From: an uncultured Pseudohongiella sp.
GTDB taxonomy: Bacteria > Pseudomonadota > Gammaproteobacteria > Pseudomonadales > Pseudohongiellaceae
Direction: 5' to 3'
Assembly: GCA_902537815.1 (NCBI GenBank)
Contig: CACBCS010000009.1
Location: 1-64,000 of the forward strand
DNA: 64,000 nt
In this document: positions 1 to 15,364 of the stretch, piece after piece
How the letters are laid out: each line of letters opens with the position of its first letter
How positions within the stretch are numbered: the first letter of the stretch is position 1
Made by a program: the position numbers and the translations under genes
Notes under the pieces: model-generated
Told to the model about the DNA's origin: nothing
Databases searched by the model: none
Seen by the model: the letters and a program-made list of their open reading frames with translations, nothing else

Positions 1-24
1 GACCAATTCGAAACCTGTCTGCGC

Positions 25-735
25 TCATGGGATTTCCACCCCCTGCGAATTTTGTTGTTGCATGATGACCTCTGCGAGTAAAAGGTCGGATTCCTGGGTG
101 ATCTTGATGTTATCTGTGCTACCCGGAACGATGAGAGGAGACAATCCAAGACACTCAATGGCGGCAGAATCATCTGTTACGATCCTGTTTTGATCAGCAG
201 CGAGTTGCAGCGCACGGTACAGGATATGAAAGCGAAAGAGCTGAGGCGTCAGCGCTCGGTACAGCGCTGTTCGATCGACGGTTCCGTCAACCTCACCTTC
301 ATAGTTGGCCCGCTTCAATGTATCGGCGACCGGTGCTGCCAGCACACCGCCCACGTCATGCGTACCAACCACCTCAATCAGTCTATCTACCTCTGAAGGC
401 CTCAAGCAGGGCCGGGCAGCATCATGCACCAAAACCCAGTCATCAGATGCCAGCTCGGGCTCCAAAATCTTCAAGGCGTTGAGCACAGAATGACAGCGCT
501 CATGACCCCCACGCGCTATCCTGACGGGCAAACTCTGGGGAATTTCTGCAGGAAATGGCGTTTCATCATCTGGGTGCAGTACCAGGACCACTCCGGAAAG
601 CGCCCTGACGCGCCCTATGCGTTCCAGAGTATGCTGCAGCACCGTTTTTCCGCAGATCGACAAATATTGTTTAGGGATCTCAGTCCCCATTCGCTTGCCG
701 ACCCCCGCCGCTGGCACGATAGCCCAGATCGCCAT
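25..735 (-). CDS. ispD: 2-C-methyl-D-erythritol 4-phosphate cytidylyltransferase
   Basis: Translation MAIWAIVPAAGVGKRMGTEIPKQYLSICGKTVLQHTLERI matches the IspD nucleotidyltransferase N-terminus; followed by ftsB/eno context. Confidence 0.96.
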   Translation of the reverse strand: MAIWAIVPAAGVGKRMGTEIPKQYLSICGKTVLQHTLERIGRVRALSGVVLVLHPDDETPFPAEIPQSLPVRIARGGHERCHSVLNALKILEPELASDDWVLVHDAARPCLRPSEVDRLIEVVGTHDVGGVLAAPVADTLKRANYEGEVDGTVDRTALYRALTPQLFRFHILYRALQLAADQNRIVTDDSAAIECLGLSPLIVPGSTDNIKITQESDLLLAEVIMQQQNSQGVEIP

Positions 736-810
736 TCGCTATTCGCTATTCGCTATTCAGAAGTTTGGATCGAGTTTACCGACATCAAGCACCTAACTCG
801 CGCCTTCCGC

Positions 811-2396
<1,586 letters not shown>

Positions 2397-2423
2397 TTAT
2401 AGAGCTTTTGCAGAATTTTTCTG

Positions 2424-3278
<855 letters not shown>

Positions 3279-3300
3279 TCAGTCATGGGTCCGGTGACGC

Positions 3301-5022
<1,722 letters not shown>

Positions 5023-5112
5023 TCACTCAGATGGAGTTACAGCCTACCAGAATGCCCCACCAAGCTCAATCTGGATTCAGTGCACCCTGGTTGATGACAA
5101 AGCCCTCGACGC

Positions 5113-6489
5113 CTATTCGGCTTTCGATTCCAGCGGCTGCTCCAGAGTGATAACTTGCGTTGGCGCTTGCCACTGGATATGTAGACCTGAATCGCCAGGC
5201 TCAGCCTGGTGGCTCTCTGCCACCCCGATACCGGGCACACAGACCAGCTCGGCCTCGGCATATATGAGCGGCACACGCTGTCTCTGCCAGGGCGGCACGC
5301 CGGACTCGTGCAGCAGATCTTTAAGGGATTTAGTCGGGCGCCCTGGCAATTTTAAGGTTTCTCCTCCATTGCGATAGCGCACCGCAAGATTCTGTAGTCG
5401 CTTGCTTATCCCGTTACCGCTCAGCGACGAAAGCAAGAGCGCCCCGTTTCCCGGCCTCATTTCCACTGATCGGTCATTGGCAGTAAAACTGGTCGGATCA
5501 GGCGCATCAGCAACTCCTTTGCGGACAGCAAATAACTGGCCATCATGGCGATACAGCAGACAATCGGTGATGTCGAAACTGGAGTCCGACCCCGAAGCCG
5601 ACAGAAATTCATCAACCAGCTGATGGGTAATTCGCCAGCCCAAGGCCTGAAGCCCAAGCCGCTTTGCCCAGCGACGTATGACATTGCGCTGACGGGCCGG
5701 ATTCAGCTGTTCGAGATGAACCATCAACAAGCCGCCCCGCGGCGAAAGGAGCGAGACCAGATCCTGATCGGCCAGTTCTCTTTGAAGCGCGTTGCTTTCC
5801 ACCATCAAGTTCAGGCTTTTAAGCCAGCTCGCGCGATAGTCTGGCCACCGACTTTCCAGAACCGGAAAGACATGATGCCTCAAGAAATTTCGATCGTGAC
5901 GGTCATCCTGGTTTGATTCATCTTCTTTCCATTGCAGGCCTTTGGCGACCGCGTAGGTGTGCAGCTCAGCACGCGTAAACTCAAGCAGCGGCCGCCATAA
6001 AGTAGCTGCACCCAGACCGCGCATCCTCGGAATCCCTGAGAGCCCCTGCGCCCCCGCACCGCGCAGAAGCCGATAGAGGAAAGTTTCGATCTGATCATCC
6101 AGATGGTGCGCAAGGAGCAGTGAGTCACCGCCTTGAACCAGGTCACGAAAGGCGTCATATCTCGCTGCTCTGGCCGCCGCTTCCAGAGAACCGTCGGCAG
6201 AAACAGCAACATCTCGGGTTGTCAGCGGCACCTGCCACCGCTGGCAAATCTCAGCGCAGAAAGCCTGCCATTCCATGGCCATATCAGAGAGCTGATGATT
6301 GATGTGAACGGCTGCAAGCTCTGCGTGAAGTGAATCCGCATCTCGCAAACTCGCTAAGGCATGAAGCAGAACGATTGAGTCCAGCCCGCCACTGAGCGCG
6401 ACAACGTACCGTCCCGGCGCACTTTCGCGACGCAATTCCGCAAGGAGTTTAACGGCCAAGTCACTCATTGTGTTGCCCGTTCCGGGCAA
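5113..6489 (-). CDS. tilS: tRNA(Ile)-lysidine synthase
   Basis: PP-loop VVALSGGLDSIVLLHAL and C-terminal TilS domain; between accA and pyrG. True start may be the internal Met (MSDLAVKLL...). Confidence 0.95.
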   Translation of the reverse strand: MPGTGNTMSDLAVKLLAELRRESAPGRYVVALSGGLDSIVLLHALASLRDADSLHAELAAVHINHQLSDMAMEWQAFCAEICQRWQVPLTTRDVAVSADGSLEAAARAARYDAFRDLVQGGDSLLLAHHLDDQIETFLYRLLRGAGAQGLSGIPRMRGLGAATLWRPLLEFTRAELHTYAVAKGLQWKEDESNQDDRHDRNFLRHHVFPVLESRWPDYRASWLKSLNLMVESNALQRELADQDLVSLLSPRGGLLMVHLEQLNPARQRNVIRRWAKRLGLQALGWRITHQLVDEFLSASGSDSSFDITDCLLYRHDGQLFAVRKGVADAPDPTSFTANDRSVEMRPGNGALLLSSLSGNGISKRLQNLAVRYRNGGETLKLPGRPTKSLKDLLHESGVPPWQRQRVPLIYAEAELVCVPGIGVAESHQAEPGDSGLHIQWQAPTQVITLEQPLESKAE

Positions 6490-6506
6490 CCGGTCCCGGA
6501 CTTGAC

Positions 6507-7460
6507 TCAGCTGCTGATTCCATAGCTCATCAGACGTTCATAGCGACGGCTGACCAGTTCGTCGAGGTCCATCGCCTGCAGCCTGTCCAGTTGCTGCAAC
6601 AATGCCTGTTTGATGTTGGCACTGGTTACCGCAATATCGCGATGGGAGCCACCAAGCGGCTCAGGGATTGTCTGATCGACTATACCGAGCTCGACCAGGC
6701 GCTCGGAGGTCACTCCCATGGCTTCGGCCGCTGACGCTGCATGGTCAGCAGATTTCCACAAGATGGTCGCACAGCCCTCCGGGGTGATAACCGTATAGGT
6801 AGAGTACTGCAGCATGTTCAACTGGTCGGCAATGCAAATGGCGATTGCGCCACCGGAGTTAGCCTCCCCGGTAACCGTCGCGATCAAGGGGGTCCTGACT
6901 CTCGACATCATCGCCATATTTTCAGCGATTGCTTCATTGATCCCGCGCTCTTCCGAATCCATGCCAGGGTAAGCCCCTGGCGTGTCGATGAAACTCAGCA
7001 CCGGAAGCTGATATTGTTCCGCGAGTTTAATCAGACGCCTGGCTTTGCGGTACCCTTCCGGTCTCGGCATGCCAAAGTTATGGCGTACCTTTTCCTTGGT
7101 GCCTCTGCCTTTTTGGTGACCGATAACCATGACCGGTCGGCCATCAAGCCTGGCAAGGCCTCCGATAATTGCCAGATCGTCGGCAAACAACCGATCTCCG
7201 TGCAGCTCATCAAAATCTGTAAATATGTGCTCAATAAAATCCAGGGTGTAAGGTCGCAAGGGGTGTCTCGCGACCTGTGAAATCTGCCATGAACTGAGAT
7301 TTGCGTAGATCTTTTCAGTCAGCTTGGTGCTTTTGTCCTGCAAATTCTGAATTTCTTCGCTGATATTGAGATCATTGTCCGTGCCGACAAGACGCAGCTC
7401 TCGGATCTTTGCCTCCAATTCCGCGATGGGTTGTTCAAAATCTAAGTAATTCGGGTCCAT
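6507..7460 (-). CDS. accA: acetyl-CoA carboxylase carboxyltransferase subunit alpha
   Basis: [23 protein letters not shown]... [27 protein letters not shown]. Confidence 0.98.
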   Translation of the reverse strand: MDPNYLDFEQPIAELEAKIRELRLVGTDNDLNISEEIQNLQDKSTKLTEKIYANLSSWQISQVARHPLRPYTLDFIEHIFTDFDELHGDRLFADDLAIIGGLARLDGRPVMVIGHQKGRGTKEKVRHNFGMPRPEGYRKARRLIKLAEQYQLPVLSFIDTPGAYPGMDSEERGINEAIAENMAMMSRVRTPLIATVTGEANSGGAIAICIADQLNMLQYSTYTVITPEGCATILWKSADHAASAAEAMGVTSERLVELGIVDQTIPEPLGGSHRDIAVTSANIKQALLQQLDRLQAMDLDELVSRRYERLMSYGISS

Positions 7461-7536
7461 GAGTATTCCGCTTCAATTGCTCAAAGATGCATGCTTGGGC
7501 AAACGGGTCTGGCATCGGCTGACGCAATCGTACAAT

Positions 7537-10500
7537 CTAATTCAAACTGATGTGCTGACTGTAAGCCAGTTCGATTCTGTCCTTTCCAAATTCTCTTCGT
7601 AAATTCTGGAGCAATTCGTCGGTCGGCGAGACGAACCACTCCGGGCCCAGTATTATACACCCTCTGGAATCGGCGCGCTGATAGTCGATAATGACCCGAC
7701 AGCCGGAATCCGGCCGACGATCTCCGGACGTTGAGCCTGAGCCGTTTGATCCCGCCGGCATGTCTGGCAGATTCGATTCAGCCTGGGCTGCCTGACAATG
7801 GGGGCGGAGAATTGAAGCCAGATGGTCGCAAAAGGCCGGCATCAGCTCCTCTGACCGCAGCCGGACCGCGAGGCGTTTCGCGAAGCGTTTGCGCGCCTCG
7901 AGCAAACTCATCAGCTGCTTGGCGCGGCCACGCATACCGTCGTTATAATCGTCCACGCTGACCGTACATTCGGCGATAATGATCGAATCAAGCTGTAGCT
8001 GGTCCCGGTACCTCCCATAATCCCGGGCAGACAATGACAGTTCAAAGCGGGCACTGCGATCATCGAGCGTGAGGAACGCCATGGTATCACCGTTCCTTGT
8101 TTGCATGGTCCTGATTCCATACAGCAAACCGGCGACCAATTGGGTGCCGCGCTCAGGGCGTAATCCCGACAGGCGGCTGCGGGTTATTTTTGACAGCTCT
8201 GGCAGAAATTCTTCAATAGGATGACCTGACAAATACAGCCCGATTGTTGCTTTTTCTGCCTGCAACCGCTCCTGCTCACTCCAGGCATGAAAACTGGCGC
8301 CCGAACTGTGGTTCTCGCCGGTTGGTGCCTCAGGGGCAATATCCCCAAATAGATCATCTACCCTACTCTCAGAATTCCGTTTGCTTTGTTCAGCAGCCTG
8401 TATGGAACCGGGTAACAGCGTCAGCAGCGCAGCCCTGACAACATCGGGACCGCCTTCCATAAGGTTATCAAATGCGCCTGACTTGATCAGAGCTTCCTGT
8501 GAGCGTCTGTTGACCAATTGAGAATCCAAGCGTTGGCAAAAGTCCAATAAACTTTCAAAAGGTTTCTTTTGTCGTTCGGATATTATTGCCTCAATCGGCC
8601 CTTCACCCAGTCCCCTGATGGCGCCAAGGCCATAAACAATTACTCCGCTGTCATTTACCGTGAAGTTGAACTGACCGACATTAACGTCCGGCGGCACTAT
8701 TTTGAGACCCATTGCATGACATTCATCGACGTACATCACAATCTTATCCGTGTTCTGCATATCGGCGGACAAGACCGCCGCCATGAAAAAGTCCGGATAG
8801 TGTGCTTTGAGCCAGGCCGTCTGATAGGAGACCAGCGCATAGGCAGCAGAGTGCGACTTATTAAAACCATAGCCGGCGAATTTTTCCATGAGATCAAAAA
8901 TTGAACCGGCCAGAACTTGGTCTATCTGCCGCGCTACTGCACCCTCCATAAACAGATCGCGCTGCTTCGCCATCACAATCGGGTCCTTCTTACCCATGGC
9001 CTTACGCAGAATATCGGCCCCACCCAGGGTGTAGTTTGCGAGCACTTGCGCAATCTGCATCACCTGCTCCTGATAAAGAATAACGCCGTAGGTGTTGGAC
9101 AACACCGGCTCTAGTTCAGGGTGCGGATAAGCGACTTCGGTACGGCCGTGCTTCCTCTCAATGAAATCATCAACCATGCCTGACTGAAGTGGCCCGGGAC
9201 GGAACAGTGCAACCAGCGCAATAATGTCCTCAAAGCTACTAGGCTTGAGTTTCTTGATCAGTTCTTTCATCCCGCGTGATTCGAGCTGAAATAACGCAGT
9301 GGTTTCTCCCTTTTGCAGGATCCGGTATACCGATTCATCATCCAGGGGCAAGGCATCAATGGCGAGAGGTTCTACACCGCCCTGACGTTCATTGATCATC
9401 TTCACCGCCCAGTCAATGATCGTGAGCGTACGAAGGCCTAAAAAATCAAACTTGACCAGACCAGCAGTTTCGACGTCATTTTTGTCGAACTGAGACACCA
9501 GTCCGCCACCGGTTTCTTCACAGTACAGTGGCGTAAAATCAGTCAGTTTAGTCGGCGCTATGACCACCCCGCCGGCGTGCGTACCGACATTACGCGTAAT
9601 CCCTTCGAGCTTGAAGGCCATGTCCATCACTTCCTGGGCATCTTCGTCGCTGTCAACGAATTGTGACAACTCCGGCTCTTCCTCAATTGCTTTTGCTAGC
9701 GTCACATCAGGCCCAAACGGGATAAGTTTAGACAGCTTATCACCGAGGGAGTACGGCTTACCCTGAACCCTAGCAACATCTCGCACTACCGCTTTCGCTG
9801 CCATCGTACCGAAAGTGATTATCTGGGAAACTGCGTCGTGCCCGTAGAGGTCGGCAACGTGCTGAATCACCAGGTCTCGGCCTTTCATGCAAAAATCTAC
9901 GTCAAAATCTGGCATCGACACCCTTTCTGGATTCAGAAAGCGCTCAAACAGCAGGTCGTATCTGAGAGGATCCAGATCCGTGATACCTAAAGCATAGGCC
10001 ACGATAGAGCCAGCGCCCGAACCCCGGCCGGGACCGACCGGAATATCATTCTCTTTTGCCCAGCGAATAAACTCCATGACAATCAGGAAGTAGCCGGGAA
10101 ACCCCATCTGGTTGATGACGCCCAACTCCATTTCGAGCCGGTCAAAATAGACACGGCTTTGTTGTTCACTGCTCCCGGTCTCGCCGAATAATTTTTTCAG
10201 CCGTGCTTCCAGACCCTGCCTGCTGAGGTCCTCAAGATAGGCTTCCAGCGATCTATCATCGGGTACCGGGTAGTTGGGCAGATAGGGGGTGCCGAGACTC
10301 AGCGACAAACTGCACCGCTTACCAATCTCAGTGGCATTCAGGCAGGCTTCCGGGATATCTGCAAACAGCTCAGCCATCTCCTGGGTGCTCTTGAGGTACT
10401 GCTGGTCTGTATAGTTTCTCGGCCTGCGGGGATCGTCAAGCGTCCTTCGCCCGCTGATACAGACCCTGACCTCGTGCGCTTCAAAATCACTGGAATCAAT

Positions 10501-11106
10501 AAATCTCACATCATTTGTGGCAACAACCGGCGCATGATGCGCGACTGCCAGGGGCAGTACGCGCTCGATGTAAGCTTCCTCTTCCGGCTTCCCCACCCGC
10601 TGCAGCTCAAGGTAAAACCGGTCGGGAAAGAGTCTCAGCCACTGTGAAAGGCATGAAGCTGCGCGCTCGGTATCATCTGCAAGAAGTGCTTGGCCAATGT
10701 CCCCATACTGCGCGCCAGACAGGGCGATAAGACCTTCCGTTTTGCCCTCGAAGTCTTTGTCAGATAGCCTCGGCTCTCCGCTTCTGTCGCCTGCCGTATA
10801 CATCTGCGAGACCAGCTGAGTCAGGTTCAGATAACCCTGTTCGCTCTGAACCAGCAACACCAGCGGCGTCAGCACGCCGTCCTCACCTACAACCACGACA
10901 TCGCAGCCGCCGATGGGTTTGATACCCGCTGATTGAGCGGCTGAATAGAATTTAACCAACCCGAACAAATTGGCCAGATCGGTTACGGCCACTGCCGGCA
11001 TCTCAAGATCTACCAGCCGCTTGACCAGCGGGCCGATTGTCACTAATCCATCACTGATGGAAAACTCAGTATGAAGCCGGAGGTGTGTAAATGTGTCTGC
11101 AACCAA
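7537..11106 (-). CDS. dnaE: DNA polymerase III subunit alpha
   Basis: 1189 aa; PHP domain FTHLRLHTEFSISDGL, VGPGRGSGAGSIVAYALGITDLDPL, PDFDVDFCM. Confidence 0.99.
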   Translation of the reverse strand: MVADTFTHLRLHTEFSISDGLVTIGPLVKRLVDLEMPAVAVTDLANLFGLVKFYSAAQSAGIKPIGGCDVVVVGEDGVLTPLVLLVQSEQGYLNLTQLVSQMYTAGDRSGEPRLSDKDFEGKTEGLIALSGAQYGDIGQALLADDTERAASCLSQWLRLFPDRFYLELQRVGKPEEEAYIERVLPLAVAHHAPVVATNDVRFIDSSDFEAHEVRVCISGRRTLDDPRRPRNYTDQQYLKSTQEMAELFADIPEACLNATEIGKRCSLSLSLGTPYLPNYPVPDDRSLEAYLEDLSRQGLEARLKKLFGETGSSEQQSRVYFDRLEMELGVINQMGFPGYFLIVMEFIRWAKENDIPVGPGRGSGAGSIVAYALGITDLDPLRYDLLFERFLNPERVSMPDFDVDFCMKGRDLVIQHVADLYGHDAVSQIITFGTMAAKAVVRDVARVQGKPYSLGDKLSKLIPFGPDVTLAKAIEEEPELSQFVDSDEDAQEVMDMAFKLEGITRNVGTHAGGVVIAPTKLTDFTPLYCEETGGGLVSQFDKNDVETAGLVKFDFLGLRTLTIIDWAVKMINERQGGVEPLAIDALPLDDESVYRILQKGETTALFQLESRGMKELIKKLKPSSFEDIIALVALFRPGPLQSGMVDDFIERKHGRTEVAYPHPELEPVLSNTYGVILYQEQVMQIAQVLANYTLGGADILRKAMGKKDPIVMAKQRDLFMEGAVARQIDQVLAGSIFDLMEKFAGYGFNKSHSAAYALVSYQTAWLKAHYPDFFMAAVLSADMQNTDKIVMYVDECHAMGLKIVPPDVNVGQFNFTVNDSGVIVYGLGAIRGLGEGPIEAIISERQKKPFESLLDFCQRLDSQLVNRRSQEALIKSGAFDNLMEGGPDVVRAALLTLLPGSIQAAEQSKRNSESRVDDLFGDIAPEAPTGENHSSGASFHAWSEQERLQAEKATIGLYLSGHPIEEFLPELSKITRSRLSGLRPERGTQLVAGLLYGIRTMQTRNGDTMAFLTLDDRSARFELSLSARDYGRYRDQLQLDSIIIAECTVSVDDYNDGMRGRAKQLMSLLEARKRFAKRLAVRLRSEELMPAFCDHLASILRPHCQAAQAESNLPDMPAGSNGSGSTSGDRRPDSGCRVIIDYQRADSRGCIILGPEWFVSPTDELLQNLRREFGKDRIELAYSQHISLN

Positions 11107-11177
11107 AACAGCTGTCTCGCGCTCTAATGAACCCTGCGACGATGGCAGATCAATATACTCGCTTTCATTGTGAATGT

Positions 11178-11783
11178 TTACCTGAGCAGGGCCGAAACAG
11201 GCGCAAAACTCTTGCGATGAATAGGACTTGGACCCAGGTTTGCCAGCGCTTCAAGATGCTGTTTGGTCGGGTAACCCTTGTGCTTCGCCAGGCCATATCC
11301 CGGGTAAAGGCTATCCAGCGCCTCCATTTCGCGGTCTCGCGTCACTTTCGCCAGCACCGAAGCCGCCGCAATTGCTGGAATCTTGGCATCCCCTCTGACG
11401 ATCGCCTTCGACTTATACCGCCAGTCCGGGAGGTGGTTACCGTCCACGTACACCAACTGCGGTCGCAGCGGCAAAGCCTGCACTGCCCGCCGCATCGCTA
11501 ACAAACTTGCCTGCAGTATGTTCAGACTGTCTATTTCCATCACGCTGGACCGGCCGATGGCGAGGGCGAGCGCGCGTTCTTTGATCAGAATGACAAGTTG
11601 CTGCCGCTGTTTGTCAGACAATTTTTTAGAATCATTCAGACCAGGGATCGGGGTGGCGGGATCAAGAATAACCGCTGCTGCGACAACCTCACCTGCCAAA
11701 GGACCCCGGCCCACTTCATCGGTCCCGGCAATCCAGCGACCATTACGGGAATCGATTATCTCTTCTGACGCTGAGCAATCCAT
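11178..11783 (-). CDS. rnhB: ribonuclease HII
   Basis: [43 protein letters not shown]. Confidence 0.97.
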   Translation of the reverse strand: MDCSASEEIIDSRNGRWIAGTDEVGRGPLAGEVVAAAVILDPATPIPGLNDSKKLSDKQRQQLVILIKERALALAIGRSSVMEIDSLNILQASLLAMRRAVQALPLRPQLVYVDGNHLPDWRYKSKAIVRGDAKIPAIAAASVLAKVTRDREMEALDSLYPGYGLAKHKGYPTKQHLEALANLGPSPIHRKSFAPVSALLR

Positions 11784-11792
11784 GAAATCTGT

Positions 11793-12944
11793 TTAGCTAC
11801 GGTTCAAAAGCTCAGTGATGGCCGCCGACGCCGCTTCCGAAGCCCCTTTGCGTAACTCATGATGCAGGCTGTCGAATTGACGCAAAACCCCTTCGAACGC
11901 ATCCGGATCTGAGAAATAGTTCAGAATTTGCGATTCAACCGCCGCCTCTGTGACTTCACCCTGGATCGCTTCAGGCACCAGACGCTTACCCGCCAGAAGG
12001 TTAGGTAAAGCCACATGAGGAACATCAACGATTCTCGAGGCAATCAGATGCGTTAGAGGGGCCAGCCGATAGAAAACTGCCATTGGCTTGCGGAGCAACA
12101 TGGCTTCCAGCGTCGCTGTTCCACTTGCCAGTACTACAAAGTCAGCCGCTGCCATCGCTTGCTGCGAATTATCCACGAGGCGAAACTGCTCGCCAAGAAA
12201 TATACTGCACCGCGCAAGAGCACGCTCAATACAGGCCCGGCTTTCTGCACCGCTGCAGGGAATCAGGAACCTCAATTTTGGCATTGAGCGGAGCGACTTG
12301 ACCGCCGCCGCGAAAAAGATCGGAGCAAGACGCTCAATTTCACTGACCCTGCTTCCCGGAAGAAGCGCCACCACCTGCTCAGACTGTGACAGACCGAGTA
12401 TCTGACGAGCGCCTGCCGTTTTATTTTCAAAACCTATTTGGTCAGCAAGGGGATGGCCGATGCAGGTTGCCGCTATGTCAAATTCGTCATAGATCGCAGT
12501 CTCGAAAGGAAAGAGTGTAAGCATGAGATCTACGGCGCGCTTTATTTTGTGAATCCGGTTCTTCCGGTAAGCCCAGACGCTGGGACTGACATAATGGACG
12601 GTGGCGATGTGATTAGACCTGAGCGTTTCTTCTATCCGCAGATTGAAGTCCGGAGAATCAATGCCAATAAAAACCGACGGGGGATGAGCCTTGAAATAGG
12701 CTTCAAGCTTCCGCTTGATGTGCAGCAGTTCGGGCAACCGACCCAGTGGCTCGACAAATCCCATGACTGAGAGTCGCTCCATCGGAAACAGTGACCGACA
12801 CCCAAGAGACACCATGTCAGGACCGCCAATCCCGACGAATTCTGCAGTGGGATAGCGCTCGCGAAGCGCAGCGATCAAACCGGCTCCCAAGATATCGCCT
12901 GATTTTTCGCCGGCGACTATACCGATCTGAATGGGGTCAGCCAT
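11793..12944 (-). CDS. lpxB: lipid-A-disaccharide synthase
   Basis: IGIVAGEKSGDILGAGLIAAL... GIDSPDFNLRIE; lpx cluster. Confidence 0.97.
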   Translation of the reverse strand: MADPIQIGIVAGEKSGDILGAGLIAALRERYPTAEFVGIGGPDMVSLGCRSLFPMERLSVMGFVEPLGRLPELLHIKRKLEAYFKAHPPSVFIGIDSPDFNLRIEETLRSNHIATVHYVSPSVWAYRKNRIHKIKRAVDLMLTLFPFETAIYDEFDIAATCIGHPLADQIGFENKTAGARQILGLSQSEQVVALLPGSRVSEIERLAPIFFAAAVKSLRSMPKLRFLIPCSGAESRACIERALARCSIFLGEQFRLVDNSQQAMAAADFVVLASGTATLEAMLLRKPMAVFYRLAPLTHLIASRIVDVPHVALPNLLAGKRLVPEAIQGEVTEAAVESQILNYFSDPDAFEGVLRQFDSLHHELRKGASEAASAAITELLNRS

Positions 12945-12976
12945 AGGTTTCAGTCATACTGAACACGAGCGGGAAA

Positions 12977-13747
12977 TTACCGATGAATGCCTTTTTTGGA
13001 AGACTCCAGAGACGCGACAAGAGTTGCCAAGGGGGCACAATTTTCACTGAGAACGCGAATCTGATCTATGGCCTCCTGAAGACTGTAGTTTCTTTTATAA
13101 ATAATTTTGAAGGCCTCACGAATTTCTGCGATCGATTCTTTATCAAAATCGCGGCGCTCCAGGCCGATGGTATTGACGCTGCGCACCGTAGCCGGTCTGC
13201 CGCTGACGATCATATAAGCCGGTACATCATTAGAAATGTGGGTCATGCCACCGATCATCGCATGAGCCCCCACGGTAAGAAATTGGTTCACACCGGCATA
13301 TCCACCAAGAATCGCCCAATCATCGATGGTGACATGCCCACACAGACCCACGTTATTCGCGAAAACAGTGTGACTTCCGACAACGCAGTCATGGGCCACA
13401 TGCCCATAAGCCATCATCAGATTATCGTCTCCGATCTTGGTATACCCTCCTCCGGCACCGGTCCCTCGATGCAGCGTGACCCCTTCCCTGAACACATTAT
13501 CGTCACCAATCTCCAGCCAGGTCTCCTCTCCCTCAAATTTCTTATCGGCCGGATCTTCTCCCACAGAGCAAAATTGGTAAAAGCGATTGTTCGTGCCAAT
13601 TGTTGTGTTGGCGCGGATTACCACATGGGACTCGATGACCGTACCGGCACCAATCCGCACTCCGGGGCCAACGATACACCAGGGGCCAATAGTTACGCCT
13701 TCGTCAATTTCCGCTTTCGGATCAATCTCAGATTGATTGCTGATCAT
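12977..13747 (-). CDS. lpxA: UDP-N-acetylglucosamine acyltransferase
   Basis: Left-handed beta-helix hexapeptides; [29 protein letters not shown]-type LpxA motif. Confidence 0.97.
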   Translation of the reverse strand: MISNQSEIDPKAEIDEGVTIGPWCIVGPGVRIGAGTVIESHVVIRANTTIGTNNRFYQFCSVGEDPADKKFEGEETWLEIGDDNVFREGVTLHRGTGAGGGYTKIGDDNLMMAYGHVAHDCVVGSHTVFANNVGLCGHVTIDDWAILGGYAGVNQFLTVGAHAMIGGMTHISNDVPAYMIVSGRPATVRSVNTIGLERRDFDKESIAEIREAFKIIYKRNYSLQEAIDQIRVLSENCAPLATLVASLESSKKGIHR

Positions 13748-14199
13748 GTGTCGCCATCCTCAACTTTGCGTTCGGCGCAAAGGATATTCATGGTACCTAC
13801 CAGCTCATCTCCCACCGAAGCTTTCGCCGCGAACCGGTAGACTCCCCTGCGGTTCGTAATGACATTCACCTCGAGCTTGAGCTGATCTCCGGGCACAACG
13901 GGACGTCTGAGCCGAACATCATCTGCTCCGACGAAGTAATAGAGATAACCATCTTTAGGCTTCTTTTCCTGGCTTTTGAATCCCAATACTCCAGCAGCTT
14001 GCGCGAGAGCCTCAATAATCAGGACACCGGGCATGATTGGCTGGTGGGGGAAATGCCCTTCGAAAAAAGGTTCATTAACTGTGACATTCTTATAGGCGAC
14101 TATCGATTTGCCCAACTCCATTGACACAATTCTGTCCACGAGCAAAAAAGGATACCGCTGAGGCAAGTATTCCTTAATTTCCTGCACATCCATTAACAT
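13744..14199 (-). CDS. fabZ: 3-hydroxyacyl-ACP dehydratase FabZ
   Basis: [13 protein letters not shown]... [25 protein letters not shown]. Confidence 0.98.
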   Translation of the reverse strand: MLMDVQEIKEYLPQRYPFLLVDRIVSMELGKSIVAYKNVTVNEPFFEGHFPHQPIMPGVLIIEALAQAAGVLGFKSQEKKPKDGYLYYFVGADDVRLRRPVVPGDQLKLEVNVITNRRGVYRFAAKASVGDELVGTMNILCAERKVEDGDT

Positions 14200-14292
14200 C
14201 TTATTGCCTTAAACAAATTAACTCGGTGAGACCCAATTACTTAGATGGTCTCTGAACAACGTTACGCTCAGCCTGAGGAAACCCCGAACCGG

Positions 14293-15327
14293 TCAGCGTG
14301 CACTACCTTCTTCTTCAATCAGCCTTTCCAGCTCTTTCACTCTACGGGCGATACTGTCGAGCTGTTGGAATCTTACTATGGCCCTTTTCCAGTCAGCGAC
14401 TTTCATTTGACCCGTGCCGGATGAATAGGTTCCTGGCTCGCTAATCGATTTGTTCACAAGAGACATGGCGCTGATTTGCACGCCATCAGCCAGCGTGAGA
14501 TGACCTATCATGCCGCTTGCGCCACCGAGGATACAATAGCTGCCAATCTTCGCACTACCCGCAATGGCAGTACATCCGCAAATTATGCTGTGTGCGCCAA
14601 TGTGACAGTTATGTCCGATCTGCACCTGATTGTCGATCTTCACGCCATCCTCGACTATCGTATCCTCGATCGCACCACGGTCAATGGTTGTACCGGCACC
14701 GACATCAACATCATCGCCAATCAGAACAGCACCGAGTTGCTGGATTTTAATGCTGCGCTCACCATCAAACGCAAAACCAAACCCATCGGCACCAATGACC
14801 GCATGGCTGTGTATGTTGACCCCCGATCCTATTCGAACTCCGTGATAGAGAGTCACCTGAGCATGTAGCCTGCAGTTCTCACCCAAACGCACTCCACGTC
14901 CAATGACAGTGCCGGGGCCAATTGAGCTGTTCGCCCCAATCTCGACATCCTCCTCAATAACGACATTGGCGCCAATACAAACTCCTTCTCCGAGAGATAC
15001 CGTATCGGCCACACAGGCAGAAGCGTGCACACCCGCGACAACCTCCGGTTGCTCAGCGAACAACTGCGAAACGTAGGCAAAGGCAACGTAAGGCTGATCC
15101 GCTACCAGCGCATTTGTCGGAACAGCATCAGTCTGACTTGCATCGACGATGACCGCAGACGCACTAGTATTCGCCAATTGTTCGAGATAAGAAGGGTTGC
15201 TGAGGAAACTGATGTCCCCAGTATTCGCACTGGCGAGGGTTCCCAGACCCTGAATCTGACAGTCAGGGTCGCCGATAAGCCGCAGGTTCAGCCGGCTTGC
15301 TATGTCTCCGAGCGAGTAGCTCTTCAT
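14293..15327 (-). CDS. lpxD: UDP-3-O-acylglucosamine N-acyltransferase
   Basis: Hexapeptide repeats, IGADGFGFAFDG and DVDVGAGTTIDRGAIEDTIVEDGVKIDNQVQIGHN. Confidence 0.97.
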   Translation of the reverse strand: MKSYSLGDIASRLNLRLIGDPDCQIQGLGTLASANTGDISFLSNPSYLEQLANTSASAVIVDASQTDAVPTNALVADQPYVAFAYVSQLFAEQPEVVAGVHASACVADTVSLGEGVCIGANVVIEEDVEIGANSSIGPGTVIGRGVRLGENCRLHAQVTLYHGVRIGSGVNIHSHAVIGADGFGFAFDGERSIKIQQLGAVLIGDDVDVGAGTTIDRGAIEDTIVEDGVKIDNQVQIGHNCHIGAHSIICGCTAIAGSAKIGSYCILGGASGMIGHLTLADGVQISAMSLVNKSISEPGTYSSGTGQMKVADWKRAIVRFQQLDSIARRVKELERLIEEEGSAR

Positions 15328-15364
15328 GTGTCACCTGACACTTAGGCCTGCGATTTACCTAAAT

